The notes under the pieces: generated by a model | The model's input: only the letters and a program-made list of their open reading frames with translations | Database searches by the model: none | What the model was told of the DNA's origin: nothing | In this document: piece by piece, positions 32,850-44,254 of the stretch | Numbering within the stretch: the first letter of the stretch is position 1 | How the letters are laid out: each line of letters starts with the position of its first letter | Assembly (NCBI GenBank): GCA_050084985.1 | Contig: JBITNC010000001.1 | Coordinates: 152,830,001-152,894,000, forward strand | Source: Nageia nagi | Taxonomy: Eukaryota > Pinophyta | DNA length: 64,000 bases | Reading direction: 5' to 3' | Program-made: the position numbers and the translations under genes

Positions 32850-34250
32850 TCATTTTTAAGCATATAATCATTTAATATGGATATAATTGAATGTATTTGG
32901 TTCTTGTTTGCCATCCATAGATGATAGTCTATATGCACTTGATCCTATTGCATCAATTACAACATATGGGTCCAACCAATTGAGTTCAAACTTGCCTTTT
33001 GCTTCATCATTTGTTGTTGTTTTATTGATGTTTTCTTTCAACACTAAATCCCCTATTTTGAATTATTTTACTTTTATCTTCTTACCAAATGCTCTCTTAA
33101 GTTTTACATGATATATCTTATGATATTCAATGGCTCTAATTCTTTTTTCATCTAATGATTGTAATTGCTACAACCTTGTCTTTCCTACATCTTCATTGGA
33201 GATGTCAACCTGTAAGGAAATTTCAAGAGATGAAATCTCTAATTCAAGTGGGAAAATAGCCTCATCTCCATATACAAATGAAAATGGTATTACCCTAGTA
33301 TCAGAATGGATATTAGTTCTATATGCCCATAATACATATGGTAATTGCTCATACCAATATTTCTTGTATTTATCCCATGTTTTGGCAAGTATGCTCTTGA
33401 TTATTTTACTTGTAGCTTCAAGTTGACCATTACCTTGAGGTTAATGGATAAAAGAAAAGGTTTGTATAATATGAAACTTTTTACAAAAGGCCTTCATGTC
33501 TTTACCTTTGAAATTTGGGCCATTGTCCATTATCAACCTTTATGATAAACTAAACCTTGTGATGATGTTTTTGGTGAGAAATGCAATGAATTTAGGTTGA
33601 GTGAATGATTTCATTGGGATTGATTCCACCCACTTGGTGGTGAATTTTGTAGTTGTAATGATAAATTCGTGTCCCTCTCTAGAATGAGGATTAATCATAC
33701 TAATCAAATCTATACCCCAAGTAGTGAATGGCTATGGGGAAATAATAAAATGTAACTCTTATGTAGGTTGTTTCTCTAAATTTGGATGTTTTTGACATTG
33801 TAAACAAGTTTTAACATGAGCCTTACAATCCTCTTCCATACTAGGCCCAATAGTATTTAATTCTAAAAATTTTGGTGTATAGTGGTTTTGCATGAAAGTT
33901 ACCACCACATAGACCATCATGAGCTTGTTCTAAGGTTTTAGCTATCTCATCCTATGTTAAGCATATTAACAATGCACCATAAAATGATATTCTATACAAG
34001 AATTTTCCAATGATCACATATATTATTATAGTTCTTTTCAATCTCACTTTTTCATTTCTATCAAAATTATTAGGAAGGATTTGATTTTTTAAATAATTAT
34101 AAATATTACAATAACAATTTTGAAAATTATTCTCTTCTACAATAATATAGGTTTGAATTTTATCCATATAATCAATGTAATAAGGAGAACTTAACTTATG
34201 AATTGAGGATGGTTCCTTCATCTTCAATTTCAATTGGTACTAATGTAGCT
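32850..34250 (-). pseudogene. Element C integrase relic
   Basis: Minus strand. A pre-integrase segment (YLKNQILPNNFDRNEKVRLK, then KFLYRISFYGALL; 34233-33952) leads into an integrase core. It has TTWGIDLI (about 33720-33694), KWVESIP, RLIMDNGPNFKGKDMKAFCK (about 33540), PQGNGQLEATSK (about 33440-33405), VLWAYRTN and a C-terminal GDLVLKENINK...GKFELNWLDPYVV (to about 32870). The three catalytic acidic residues (Asp, Asp, Glu) are all still present, unlike in B, but several stops break the frame, mostly at positions where Gln is usual. RT and RNase H are deleted from this copy. Confidence 0.85.
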
Positions 34251-34369
34251 GTACTTGCCTTTGCATTCATGTATATGTTTGTAGCTCTTAGAATATTCTA
34301 AATAGTGTATCTATCAAAATGAATATTCTCTTGCACAAGGGATAAGTGTACTTTCATTAAATTGCATGC

Positions 34370-34827
34370 TATTGGCATCCTATACTTGGCATATTGTTAA
34401 CAAATTAATATATGCAATATAACAGATGCAATAAAGAATGTAGCAATGAGCGAACAAAAGAATCATCATATAGCAAGCATAAGATATAACTAATGAATTA
34501 ATATTTGTGCATAACAAAGTGATATAACATGTGCTAGAGTCTCTCTAGATTCCTCCACATATTCATTTTTTTTATACCTTTCTTTTAGATATGATCCCCT
34601 TATATCTTGTCGATATGTTTTAGGTCATCTTTGATGCATATATATATGATACAAGTTTATATGACTTTGATTTTTTTGACCCATTGTACATGCCATAAGG
34701 GTTCACTAGACATATTACATAGCTTTGACATGACTTAGGGTATTATTTAACCCCTTTTACATAATGCATCATTAAGACTCTAAAATGAATTATTTAATAA
34801 ATAATAATTCATTTTTAGGCATCTATA
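34370..34827 (-). mobile_element. 5' LTR of element C
   Basis: 458 bp, same length as the left copy. On the minus strand it should be followed by a primer-binding site; the adjacent bases (GCATGCAATTTAATG) match none that I recognise. Confidence 0.75.
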
Positions 34828-35091
34828 GGTATTATGTTGGTTTGTTCTTAAGGTATGATCTATGAGAGTATTGTCTTATGTAAAGATGCTTTTCTTAAAC
34901 ATGATTTTGATTTTTGGCTTGATTACCCTAAGCATCATGATCAAGGGGCAATACAAGACCAAAAGAAAGAAGACAACATATCATACCTAGCATATTGATC
35001 AAAAACTATTGAAAATTTTCTTATCTTCTCTAGACTTCTTTGGATTATGTAATTTCAATGCTTTTTATTTCATATCCAAAGAGGGGGGAAA
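34828..35091 (+). other. 3' internal remnant and polypurine tract before LTR D
   Basis: The end of this stretch (GGATTATGTAATTTCAATGC, then AAAGAGGGGGGAAA at 35079-35091) parallels the end of the B interior before its 3' LTR (TATGTAATCTCATTGC, AAAGAGGGAAACA). So it is the 3' end of an internal region of the same family. Confidence 0.65.
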
Positions 35092-35859
35092 TTTAGATGC
35101 CTAAAAATGATTTATTATTTAGTTAATAAATCATATTTATACATCTTAAATGATTTAATGCAATATTACATATGCCAAGATAAAAGGATATTATAATACA
35201 ATATGTTGTGTTATATTAAATGCTATATCATATATCATGGGTCTTATTATAAAATATATTGAATATAACAATGATTATATTATTGCAAGAGGTTGACCTT
35301 CATTCCTTTATATGTCTTTGTAGGCTATATAAATGGGTGGAATAAGTTGATCTCCATAGATCGAAACTCTTTGATATGACATGATCTTTGATAGGTGGTT
35401 GTCTTATGCTATCTTCATCAAGCAATGATGTCTTTTGATACCACCTATTATGAGAAATTATTATACTCTAAGCTATTAGACTTTGTATCATTTATGTAAG
35501 GTATAATTCTACATATCCTACATAGTTAAGAATGTGATTCTCTTAGGTTGTCAACAACATGTTTCTCTTAGGCTATTAGTGGCATACATCTTCTAGATAA
35601 AGGGTTTGATATTTTAGTGGAAAAGGTTATTAATTTGTACATGCAAAGATCCATCATGATCTTGCTTCCAATTTGATCCCAATCCTCTAAAGATTCATTG
35701 CTATCTTTTTTTTAGGATTGTACATACACTTCATATCAAGTGCATGCTATTCATGTATATATATTGTATCTGATATAGTGTACATATGTAGCTCTTCTTA
35801 TATTGTAGATCATTTTATTTATTATGTATATTCATATTTTACACAATATAGAGTCTACA
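35092..35859 (+). mobile_element. LTR D inside element B
   Basis: 768 bp, starts TTTAGATGCC (TG changed to TT) right after a polypurine tract and ends GAGTCTACA followed by TTTTGGTGAAATTAAC. The first 40-50 bp and the end resemble the B LTRs, while the middle differs, so it is a related subfamily. It has a 3' internal end on its left and, about 0.5 kb to its right, the start of gag. It is either a remnant of another element or the real 5' LTR of the gag-pol at 36380-42050. Confidence 0.65.
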
Positions 35860-36379
35860 TTTTGGTGAAATTAACTATTTTGATTAATCTTTCCCTATTG
35901 GTGAGATCTCATGATATTTCTGAGAAAGGATAACACCATTAGTAGCATGTAGGCTACCAAAGGCATGGAAATGGAATAAAAAATAGCATATTTGAGATAG
36001 AAAGTGGCATATATTACTCAATAGATAATGTCAATATAAAATTCAAGTAGTAGTTCACAGTCAATTCCATATCTAGCAATAGCTGCATGATTAACCAATA
36101 TTGAGAATAGCAAAATATACAAGAAAAATGAAGAAGACTATGATGGTGTATTCACCTCACCTTTGTTGGAAGATATTCACAATTATCCCCTACCACTAAG
36201 CATAAGAACCCCAAGTTTGAGATGTCTAATGGTGAACAAGATCCAAAGCAACATCTTATCATCTTTTAGGAGAAGTATTTATTGAAATTAGGATCAAAGG
36301 AGAGATTAATGGCCAAATTTTTCCCAAAGAGTTTTAAATATGATGTTATTTAATGGTTTCTATAATTTTCTAGGGGTAT
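35860..36379. other. Leader between LTR D and gag
   Basis: About 0.5 kb of AT-rich sequence without domains. It starts TTTTGGTGAAATTAAC, parallel to TTTTGGTAAACCC after the B 5' LTR, possibly both decayed primer-binding sites. Confidence 0.4.
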
Positions 36380-37070
36380 TAATCTATTCATGCAAGCCAT
36401 TGGTAAAGGTGTTCTTGGGTTAATACAAGCATAATATTAAAAAGCAAGGAACTATTATAGAGTTATATGCCATGCATCATGGAAATAATGAAACCTTAGA
36501 GAAGTATATTCCATGGTTCAAAAAGGTATGGAAATATATTCATAGTAAATTAGATGAAAAAAAATTTATGATATATTTTGAGATCCTATTTTGGCAATCA
36601 TTAATTTGCATGCTCCTAGTAATAAGAATGTTGGATTTGGGGTATAGTATAAGAATTGTTGAAAAAATAGAAAGTCTTAATTGAGTTATGAGATCTATGC
36701 ATACACTTATTATACTAAGGAGAATCAAAGAACATATATAAAGAAAGAAGAAGAGATAGTGAATATGGCTTATACACCTACCTCTCCACCTAGATTGTTA
36801 AGATTAGCTACCACAAGAGGAAGAAGGTATACATTTCCAATTCAACCAAGGTTCACTATGAGGGATCTGATTAAAAGAGTATTATTGAAGCCATTAGAAA
36901 AAATAATGCAAGATGATAATATTCCTATGAGAAAATCCAATGCTTATTGCACATATCATTAAAGAAGAGGTCATGTTACAAATTTTTGTAAAGAGTTAGA
37001 GGCAACAATTCTATATCTGATGAAAGATATGAACTTGATCAAAAAGATTTAGATCCATAGGTAACAATGA
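36380..37070 (+). pseudogene. Element B gag relic
   Basis: It contains a retrotransposon Gag segment (HHGNNETLEKYIPWFKKVWK at 36472 onward, then KLDEKKFMIYFEILFW) and a basic linker (36760-36960). A Tat-type zinc knuckle follows at 36948-36989 (CTYH, stop TAA, RRGHVTNFC; pattern CxxHx4GHx4C). The TAA within the knuckle and frame breaks near 36684 and 36960 inactivate it. It is followed by the protease region. Confidence 0.75.
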
Positions 37071-37309
37071 ATATAGTTTCATTTTATATATAAGTCTATG
37101 TGGGATTACAAAAGGGGAATCCAAGATATATTCCAAATTTGGTTACTACTAAACAAGTAATTATCCTACCTGATCCAAAAATGTTTAGCATGATTGAGTA
37201 ATTAAAAACTACTCCTACAAAGATTAGTTTGTATGATCTCATATATACATCTAAAACATAGAGGGAGGTATTATATGTTTTATTCAAAAAAGAAATAGTC
37301 CATAGAAAT

Positions 37310-37780
37310 ATGTTTGCTACCATATTTTTTAAAAAACTTAGATTGATTAAGGAATGTGATGCTATCTCTTTTTATAAATTTGAAAAGCTTAGTAAAGAAC
37401 TCCTTTCCAAATGTCTATCTTTGTATATCACACCAATGATAGATGGATGGGAGATAAAAATAACATTAGTAGATAATGGCTCTCCTATTAATGTTTATTC
37501 TCACAAATTTTTGATACAACTTCAACAAAAAGGTGTAGAAATACCTCCCTTAGAATTTACATACAAAATTAGGGCATATGATAGTTCATACAAAAAGCCA
37601 TTTGGGATAGCTACAATTTTAGTTACAATAGGAGTTAGAATAGTTTCAACTTGGTTCCAAATTATGGATTCAAAATTATCATATAACCTATTGTAAGGAA
37701 GACCTTGGTTTCATGATATGGATGTAGTCACATCTATAGTACATGGTAAATTGAAATTTGAATATTAGGATGAGGTGCAT
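37310..37780 (+). pseudogene. Element B aspartic protease relic
   Basis: A 128-codon open segment (37310-37696) contains ITLVDNGSPINVYSHKFL with the D-x-G-S active-site region at about 37470-37484, preceded by a hydrophobic strand. A stop (TAA) follows SYNLL; the frame then continues with GRPWFHDMDVVTS, the usual end of Tat-type proteases. The active-site Asp is retained. It lies 240 bp after the zinc knuckle. Confidence 0.75.
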
Positions 37781-38860
37781 ATAGTATTTGGTGATCCAAA
37801 ATCATATTCTTTATGTAATGTAGTAAACTTAGAAGAATTCAAAATGACCTTCACTAGATATGAGATTTTACCTTTGGAAATAGGTTCACCAATGGTAAAT
37901 ACAAAAAATAGCCTTAGATTGCAAAAATAGGTATGGGAACATACAAAATCAAACAATTTGATATGTTCACATCCATTAAAGATTTGGGATGATAAAAAAT
38001 TCTAATTGTCAAAATCTATCAATGATGTGCTATACTATCTAAAATCCATCAATGATATGAAAACAATGGAATTGATGAAGGATCTTGTTCTATAGCAATG
38101 GTATCACCTAGTATAAAGACATCAATGAAGGATCATGAGATAAACCTAATGGGTAATACCTTTTCATATCCTTTTGTTCACAAGTACATGATAAAAAATT
38201 ATAAATATAAAGGAGGGGGTTTAGGTAAATCAAAATAAGGAATGCCTTTTTTTAATACTACTTTAGGAGCTCAGATAACTAAGAATGGATTGGGTAGTAA
38301 TTAGAATACTAAAAACATAATGGTAGATATCAATTTTACAAAAGAATACAATTTGATTGAAGTTTCTAATGATATTGATGAGGATATATACCTTGATGAT
38401 ACTATACCACTTGAGTTTGATTTCTTTAGTACTGATGATGATATTCTGTAATACTTGGGGGAACATTCAAAATTACCTGTGTCTAATAAAAATGAAAAAT
38501 AACTTGTATTTTCAATAAGTATGGATATGTTGTACAAGAATTGAGTTTTAATGAAGTGTTTTTGATTCAATAAGATGATGATACAAGTGAGATACAAAGA
38601 TTAGAAGAGTTGCCTTCATTGTTACAAAAAAAGGATGAATTAACATTCCTAACAAAAGAGCTAATAGATGTCAATATTGGGATTAGTGAGCAAAGGTTGG
38701 TCAAAATTGGAGTAGCCCTTCCTACACCTCAACAAGAAAGGTACAAAAATAAATTTATTGAAAATCAAAAGAATTTTACTTGGTATTATACTAATATGCT
38801 TAGTTTTGATATTTCTTTTGTTATGCATAATTTATTACTTAAAAATGGAGGTAAGCCAAT
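37781..38860 (+). pseudogene. Element B protease-RT linker, heavily decayed
   Basis: This part should encode the linker between protease and RT. Short open pieces remain, some Asp/Glu-rich (about 38380-38440). Many stops and frame changes occur. No motif allows a firm assignment. Confidence 0.45.
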
Positions 38861-39680
38861 TAAAAAAAAAAATAAGAGAGATGCATCCTTATAAGGTATT
38901 GTTAATCAAGAAGAAAATAGAGAAGTATTTGAATGTTGTATTCATTAAACCACTTGATTATTCAAAATGGATCGCTAGCATTATTCCTATTACAAAACCT
39001 ACTAGAGAAATAAGGGTTTGTATATATTTTTATGATATTAATAATGCTTGTCTAAAATATGATTTTCCATTACCTAATATTGATAGGATTGTGGATAGTA
39101 TTACTAGTCATGACAATTTATCTTTTATGAATGGATTTTTTTGGATATAACTAAATACGAATCAATCTAGTTGATCAATATAAGATTGCTTTTACTACAC
39201 CATGGGGAAATTTTTGTTGGAAGGTTATGCCTTTTGGATTAAAAAATGCAAGTGCTACCTACCAAATGGCTATGGTGTCCATGTTCCATTAGCACATTCA
39301 TAAATTAGTATAAGTGTATGGTGATCATATTTTTATCAAATCAAAGCAAGGCCAAGACCATTTAGAGCTCCTTAAAGAGGTATTTCAAATCCTAAAAAGG
39401 TATAATCTTAGAATGAAACATCTAAAGTTGTCTTTTGGTGTTACTTCAAGAAAATTACTTGGATCCATGGTTTCAAAAAGGGGTATTGAAGTAGATCCTA
39501 AAAAGGTAAAAGCCATAGTAAGAATTCCAACCCCAAGGAACCTCAAGAAATTAAGGAATTTTAAAGGAAATATAAATTTGGTAAGAAGATTCATTTCCCA
39601 ACTTGGAGATAGATGTAGGCCATTTACTAATTTATTGAAAAATGATGTCATGTTTGTATGGGATGAAAAATGTTAAAAAG
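38861..39680 (+). pseudogene. Element B reverse transcriptase relic
   Basis: RT motifs in order: VFIKPLDYSKWIASIIPITK, then IRVCIYFYDINNACLKYDFP and LPNIDRIVDSI (38930-39090), SFMNGFFWI (about 39130), YKIAFTTPWG...KVMPFGLKNASATYQ (39180-39270), VYGDHIFIKSKQGQDH (about 39310-39360) and the connection (GVTSRKLLGSMVSKRGIEVD). Pattern and spacing are those of Tat-lineage RT. The catalytic Asp of motif A is Asn and the YxDD box reads YGDH, so both metal-binding sites are lost. A stop and frame changes occur near 39150. Confidence 0.85.
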
Positions 39681-40270
39681 CATTTGAGGATATAAAATAA
39701 TACTTGTTAAATTCTCCTAGTCTAGTGCCTATGGATTTTGCAAAGCTAGCTTATCTTTATGTATCAACCATATTATATGCCTTGGGGGCAATGTTGTGTT
39801 AGAAAGATGATGAGAATAAAGAAATGGGAATCTACTACCTTAGCAAAACACTTATTGATTATGAAACTAGGTACACACCTATATAAAACCTTTACTTTAA
39901 TATTGTTTTTGCTAAAGAAAAATTAAGGCATTATCTTTTATATTGCACTAAATATGTTGTTAGTTCAGTTAACCCACTAAAATATCTTGTAACAAAATAA
40001 CATTTATTAGGAAGAGTAGCTAAGTGGTTGATGTTATTGTAAGAATTTGATATCAATGGGGTAAATAAAAAACTTGTTAAAGGGTAGGAAATCATAGACT
40101 TGATAGCATAATTCTCTCAAAATGATTATATAGTGGTATAAAAAGAATTATGAGATGAGTATGATGATTATTCATGCCATCAATGACATGTAGTACTTAC
40201 AGAAGGTTGTTAAAAGTATGACACTAATGACATGACAATCCCAAATGAGTTCATATGCCACATGGAAGAA
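39681..40270 (+). pseudogene. Element B RNase H domain relic
   Basis: It contains WDEKC (stop) KAFEDIK (stop), SPSLVPMDFAKLAYLYVS, IYYLSKTLIDYETRYTPI, LRHYLLYCTKYV and a GRVAKWLMLL (stop) EFDI segment. These match the Ty3/gypsy RNase H after RT. At least five stops (TAA or TAG) fall where relatives carry Gln. It is followed by a second RNase H. Confidence 0.8.
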
Positions 40271-40279
40271 AAAACTACT

Positions 40280-40690
40280 ACCTAGAACCTATATTTTAAT
40301 GGATCTAAGTGTTCTTATAGAGTGGGGATAGGTATTATTTTAGTATCTTCTAAAAATGAGGTAATTCCTATAGCTTTCAAAATTGGATTTGAGTATACCA
40401 ATAAGATGGCATAATATGAGGCTTTGATTTTGGGACTAAAAGAAGCTATAACTTTGAAGATAAAAGATTTAGAGATCTATGGTGATTCAAAGCTTATGGT
40501 AAATCAAGTTAATGATAGATACAATACAAAGGATGAAAAGTTAAAGCCATACAATATAGTGGTTGTTGAGTTGCTTGATGAGTTTCACAAGTACAATATT
40601 CATAATATTCCAAGGATAAATAACTGATATGCAGATGCAATGGTAAGTGCAACTTCATTGGAACCAATTGAGATAGAAGATGAGGAAACT
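40280..40690 (+). pseudogene. Element B second (archaeal-type) RNase H relic
   Basis: The order LYFNGSK...VGIGIILVS, YEALILGLKEA, LEIYGDSKLMVNQVN and NIPRINN (stop) YADAMVSA is that of the extra RNase H seen in Tat-lineage elements. The first catalytic Asp of the family is Asn here; the Glu of YEAL, the Asp of GDS and the last Asp remain. This domain is what places B in the Tat lineage. Confidence 0.85.
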
Positions 40691-40899
40691 ATCTTCAATA
40701 TTAGAAAGCTTGCTACACCTTCTTACCTTGATCACATAGATGAAGTTAATACATGTCACCTTGACATAGAGAGTGATCCTTAGCAATGGTATGTTGATAT
40801 TTACAATAATTTGAAAGACCAAATAGTTCAATCAAGTTTTCATTGAAATGAAAAATTTAGATTAAAGAGGATAGCTAATAAATATGTGATTATTGGTTA

Positions 40900-42050
40900 A
40901 GTGTTATATAAATGGTCATTTCATGGTGCTTTATTGAGATTTATAACACAACATGAAATAACAACAATATTAGAAAAGGAATATGATGGGTTATTTGGAG
41001 GACACTTCTATGAAAAAGACTTGTATACTAAACTTTTGTGAATTGGGTACTATTGGCCTATGATGGAGGAGGACTATAAGAACCATGTTAGAAAATACTT
41101 ACAATATTAAAATCATGCAAATTTGGAGAAACAACCAACTCAAGAGTTGAATTCCATAGTTTCACCTTGGTCATTTATAACATGTGGCATAGATTTGATT
41201 GGGTTTATCAATACACATTCAAGGGAAGGTCACAAATCTATTCTCATGGAAATATATTTCACTATGAAATGGGTTGAAGCTATTAAAATGAAGTTAATCA
41301 CACAAGACAAGATCATTGCATTCTTGATAGAGAATATCATAACTAGATTTAGTGTGCCACAATGGTTGATCATAGATAATGGGAAAAATTTTAAAGGTAA
41401 AGGCATAAAATCCTTTTGTAAAAATTTTTATATTGCTCAAATATTTTTTTTAGTTTATTACCCTCAAGGAAATGGTCAAGCAAAAGCATCAAACAAAATC
41501 ATTAATAGTATCTTATCAAAAAGTTGTGATAGATACAAGGTAGATTGACATGAATAGTTACCTTACACATTATGGGCATACAAAACAAGTATAAGAACAA
41601 CCATTGGGGTAACACCATTTTTATTAGTCTATGGTGATAAGGCTGTAGTACCATTAGAGTTAGAGTTACCATCCTTAAGAATTTTATTACAAGGAGAAAT
41701 CTCATATGAAGAACCAAGAAACGCTAGATTGTAACAGTTAGAATCACTTGATGAGAAGAGAATCAAGGAAATTGAATATCAAAAATCTTATCATGCAAAA
41801 CTAAAAATAGCATTTGGAAAGAAGATCAAATCAAAGGAATTCAAAGTGGAAGACTTGGTGCTAAAATTAAACATTAATAAGATAGCTGCAAATGATGAAG
41901 TAAAGGTAAATTTGAACCAAATTGGCTAGGCCCATTTGTTGTAGTCGAAGCCATAAGATTAGGAGACTATAATTTACCATTAATGTATGGTAAATAAGAA
42001 CAAAAAAGTTTCAAGGCCATGCACCTTAAATGCTTCTTATTGTGAGATAA
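40900..42050 (+). pseudogene. Element B integrase relic
   Basis: A zinc-binding H2C2 region (HEITTILEKEYDG, FGGHFYEKDLY; the two Cys positions are lost) is followed by the core: FITCGIDLIGF (about 41180), KWVEAIKMK, WLIIDNGKNFKGKGIKSFCK (about 41365), YYPQGNGQAKASNK (41457-41498), LWAYKTS and LLVYGDKAVVPLE. A C-terminal part (EDLVLKLNINK) ends near 42050. The catalytic Glu position is Lys (QAKASN), a G-to-A type change, so it could not act even without the stops. A 141-codon piece (41123-41548) is still open. Confidence 0.85.
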
Positions 42051-42229
42051 AGGCCTTGTACCTTGTAGAATAACAAACATTTCACACAAGGTACATATAA
42101 TTTAGTTTTCATTTTCATTTATGTAATTTATTTCATTATTTCCATGCAACTAAAGGCATATAGTACTATTTGTATTTTTATATGTAAAAAATAATTATAT
42201 GATAGTATAATGTCTATAGACCATGGAAA

Positions 42230-42560
42230 AATAAATGTTAGGTCATCGATGGCCATCGAAACGGCTAATGAGAGTTCACTCACTTAAAAGATAAATCATT
42301 GATGTAGTTATGAGCAATATGTGAACATTGATTCATCCATAATAGATTATACAACTTGCTATGTATCCACATATTTTTTTCTTTGAATTGTATAAATCAT
42401 AATATCTCAAGGTCATAGACATAAAATGTATGACCATTGATAGCCATAGATATGACTAGTGAGAGTTCATTCACTTAAAAGATAAACCAGTGATGCAACC
42501 ATAAGTTAATTACTAACATTAACTCATTATCAATTGATGAAACAAATCACTATGTATGCA
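42230..42560 (+). repeat. 191-bp tandem repeat, two units, in the B 3' region
   Basis: AGAGTTCACTCACTTAAAAG at 42271 recurs at 42462 (period 191), each preceded by GGTCAT...CCAT text. It is the reverse complement of the unit repeated about four times in element C, at the matching place between integrase and polypurine tract. Confidence 0.85.
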
Positions 42561-43045
42561 AAATATTATTATGTATGGTATATAAAACACCTTCTATAAT
42601 GTTGATATACCATTAGTGGTGTGCATATTAATGACACTACAACTCAAATCAAGAAACCTCTTTTATATCAAGGCATGGATATAAGTGCATTAGATTCCTA
42701 AGTATAAGAAATGATGGTACAACTAGATTCATGGTTGAATAGTGTAAGGGGCAAAAGAACCTATTCTATTTCAAATATTAGATGTGGAAGCATTTAAGGC
42801 TATCTTGTAGCAAAGTTACTTCCATGGAAAAGATATCTTAAGGGGAAAAAAGATACATTTCTTTAGCTTTTATCATTGTTGCACCACTCAAGGAGATTTG
42901 ATAGGGAAACCAATTCTAAAAGTGGGAAGCAAGGGATCTTCATCATCATCAAATCACAAGTGCTAAATAAAGAGTTCAAAGTTCTCAAAAAGTTCTTCTA
43001 TACTTCTTCTTTTGATATGTAATCTCATTGCTTCAATCACACCTC
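42561..43045 (+). other. Element B 3' untranslated region
   Basis: AT-rich stretch between the tandem repeat and the polypurine tract. Its last 90 bp are shared, in reverse, with element C and, in parallel, with the stretch before LTR D. Confidence 0.5.
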
Positions 43046-43665
43046 CAAAGAGGGAAACATGTAGATGCTTAAAAATAAATTATTATTTATTAAATAATTT
43101 ATTTTAAAGCATCAAGAAATATTTATTGTAACAAGGGGTAAAATGCATCCAAGGCAATGTAATCAATGTAATGGATCACTATATGATGTAAAGAGTGTCA
43201 AACATCAAGAAAGATACCACAAAAAATGCAATGTGTAATGATACCAAGATTCAATAAAGATCAAGATGTTGTTATAAAATAATATCAAAGGCAACAAAAT
43301 TGGAGGAGATGAAAGGATATCAGTTGATATCAAGAAAGAGAAACCAAAACATGCAATATCATTCTATTCGACCAACAATGGTGTTTTGTAACACCACCTC
43401 TGCATAGATTTGTTAAACCATTCATATTTGTTGCTCACATATTTACCTATGCTTGTAAATCTACTTCTTTCACACAACTAGAAACATGCTTCTAATCCAT
43501 TAGTGATGGATATATGATCTATATTATTTCATATTGATGCAAATGCAATGAAGGTACATTAATTTTCATGTTCGTTTGATGCCATATTTTTGATATATAC
43601 TTCAATATTAGATTGTAGATAAATAGTGTGTTGATTTATCATTTATGCACTATTTTTAGTCTACA
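43046..43665 (+). mobile_element. Polypurine tract and 3' LTR of element B
   Basis: AAAGAGGGAAACA precedes TGTAGATGCT at 43060; the LTR ends AGTCTACA at 43665 (606 bp). The following TATAG matches TCTAG on the left side with one change. Confidence 0.85.
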
Positions 43666-44254
43666 TATAGATTAGAGATGGTGTGAGAGGTTTCTTGTTA
43701 GAGAGAAGGAGAAAAATAGTTGGATAAGATATGAAGGAAGCCCCTACCATTGCTACATATACAAATATAGAGAGAGCCCACACTATGGATTTATACATTG
43801 CTATTGTTTGGTTAGAGAAAGTGACATTTTTGGATGATCACATGAGGTTTAATAAGCTTACATGTACAACATTCATAAGTCATGATTGCTAAAAAAGGGA
43901 GAAGTAGAGCATGTACACCCATACCAGATACATTTGATTTGAAAACCAAATAATATTCATTGGTAGCCAACATTATAATATGAGAAGGTAATACTTTTTT
44001 ACATAGAATATTTTCTAAAAGAAGTATAAAGAAACCAAAACAAGCATAGTGAAGCCTTGGGAATGAGGCAACTTGTTTGATTTTAGGAATAATTAAAATG
44101 AAAATTAATTTCTAAGGTAATTTTTCTTTCTAGATTTTATATATTTCTAAAAGGAATATTTGGAAAATGGTATAATATATTTTGGTGATTGGTATTATGA
44201 AGTTTTGAGAAAAGGTGGTTGTAAGGATTTATTAAATCCCTAAAAATGATGAAA

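Larger units (their letters stand above)
30494..34827 (-). mobile_element. Element C: deleted Tat-lineage relative of B in opposite orientation
   Basis: Two 458-bp LTR copies (30494-30951 and 34370-34827) lie in the same direction and differ by roughly 15 percent by eye. Read on the minus strand they start TATAGATGC (TG changed to TA) and end GGATGCCAA followed by CA or TA. The left copy is preceded, on the minus strand, by CCAAAGAGGGGAAAA, a polypurine tract like that of B, so the element runs minus. The 3.4-kb interior keeps only the end of pol (integrase) and a tandem-repeat 3' region; gag, protease and RT are deleted. Flanking 5-mers do not match, so the exact ends or a target duplication are not proven. 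Confidence 0.8.
25861..43665 (+). mobile_element. Element B: Tat-lineage Ty3/gypsy, inserted in element A
   Basis: LTR-like ends at 25861-26495 and 43060-43665 start TGTAGAT and end GTCTACA and align through most of their length (roughly 13 percent different by eye, with one extra segment of about 30 bp in the left copy). Flanks are TCTAG (25856-25860) and TATAG (43666-43670), a target duplication with one change. Inside are gag (36380-37070), protease, RT, RNase H, a second archaeal-type RNase H (40280-40670) and integrase (40900-42050) on the + strand. The second RNase H is the mark of the Tat lineage. The interior also holds element C and LTR D. Confidence 0.85.

Noticed and set aside
33130-33545. 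+ strand ORFs opposite the C integrase
   Set aside because: The minus strand carries a clear integrase; these are its shadows.
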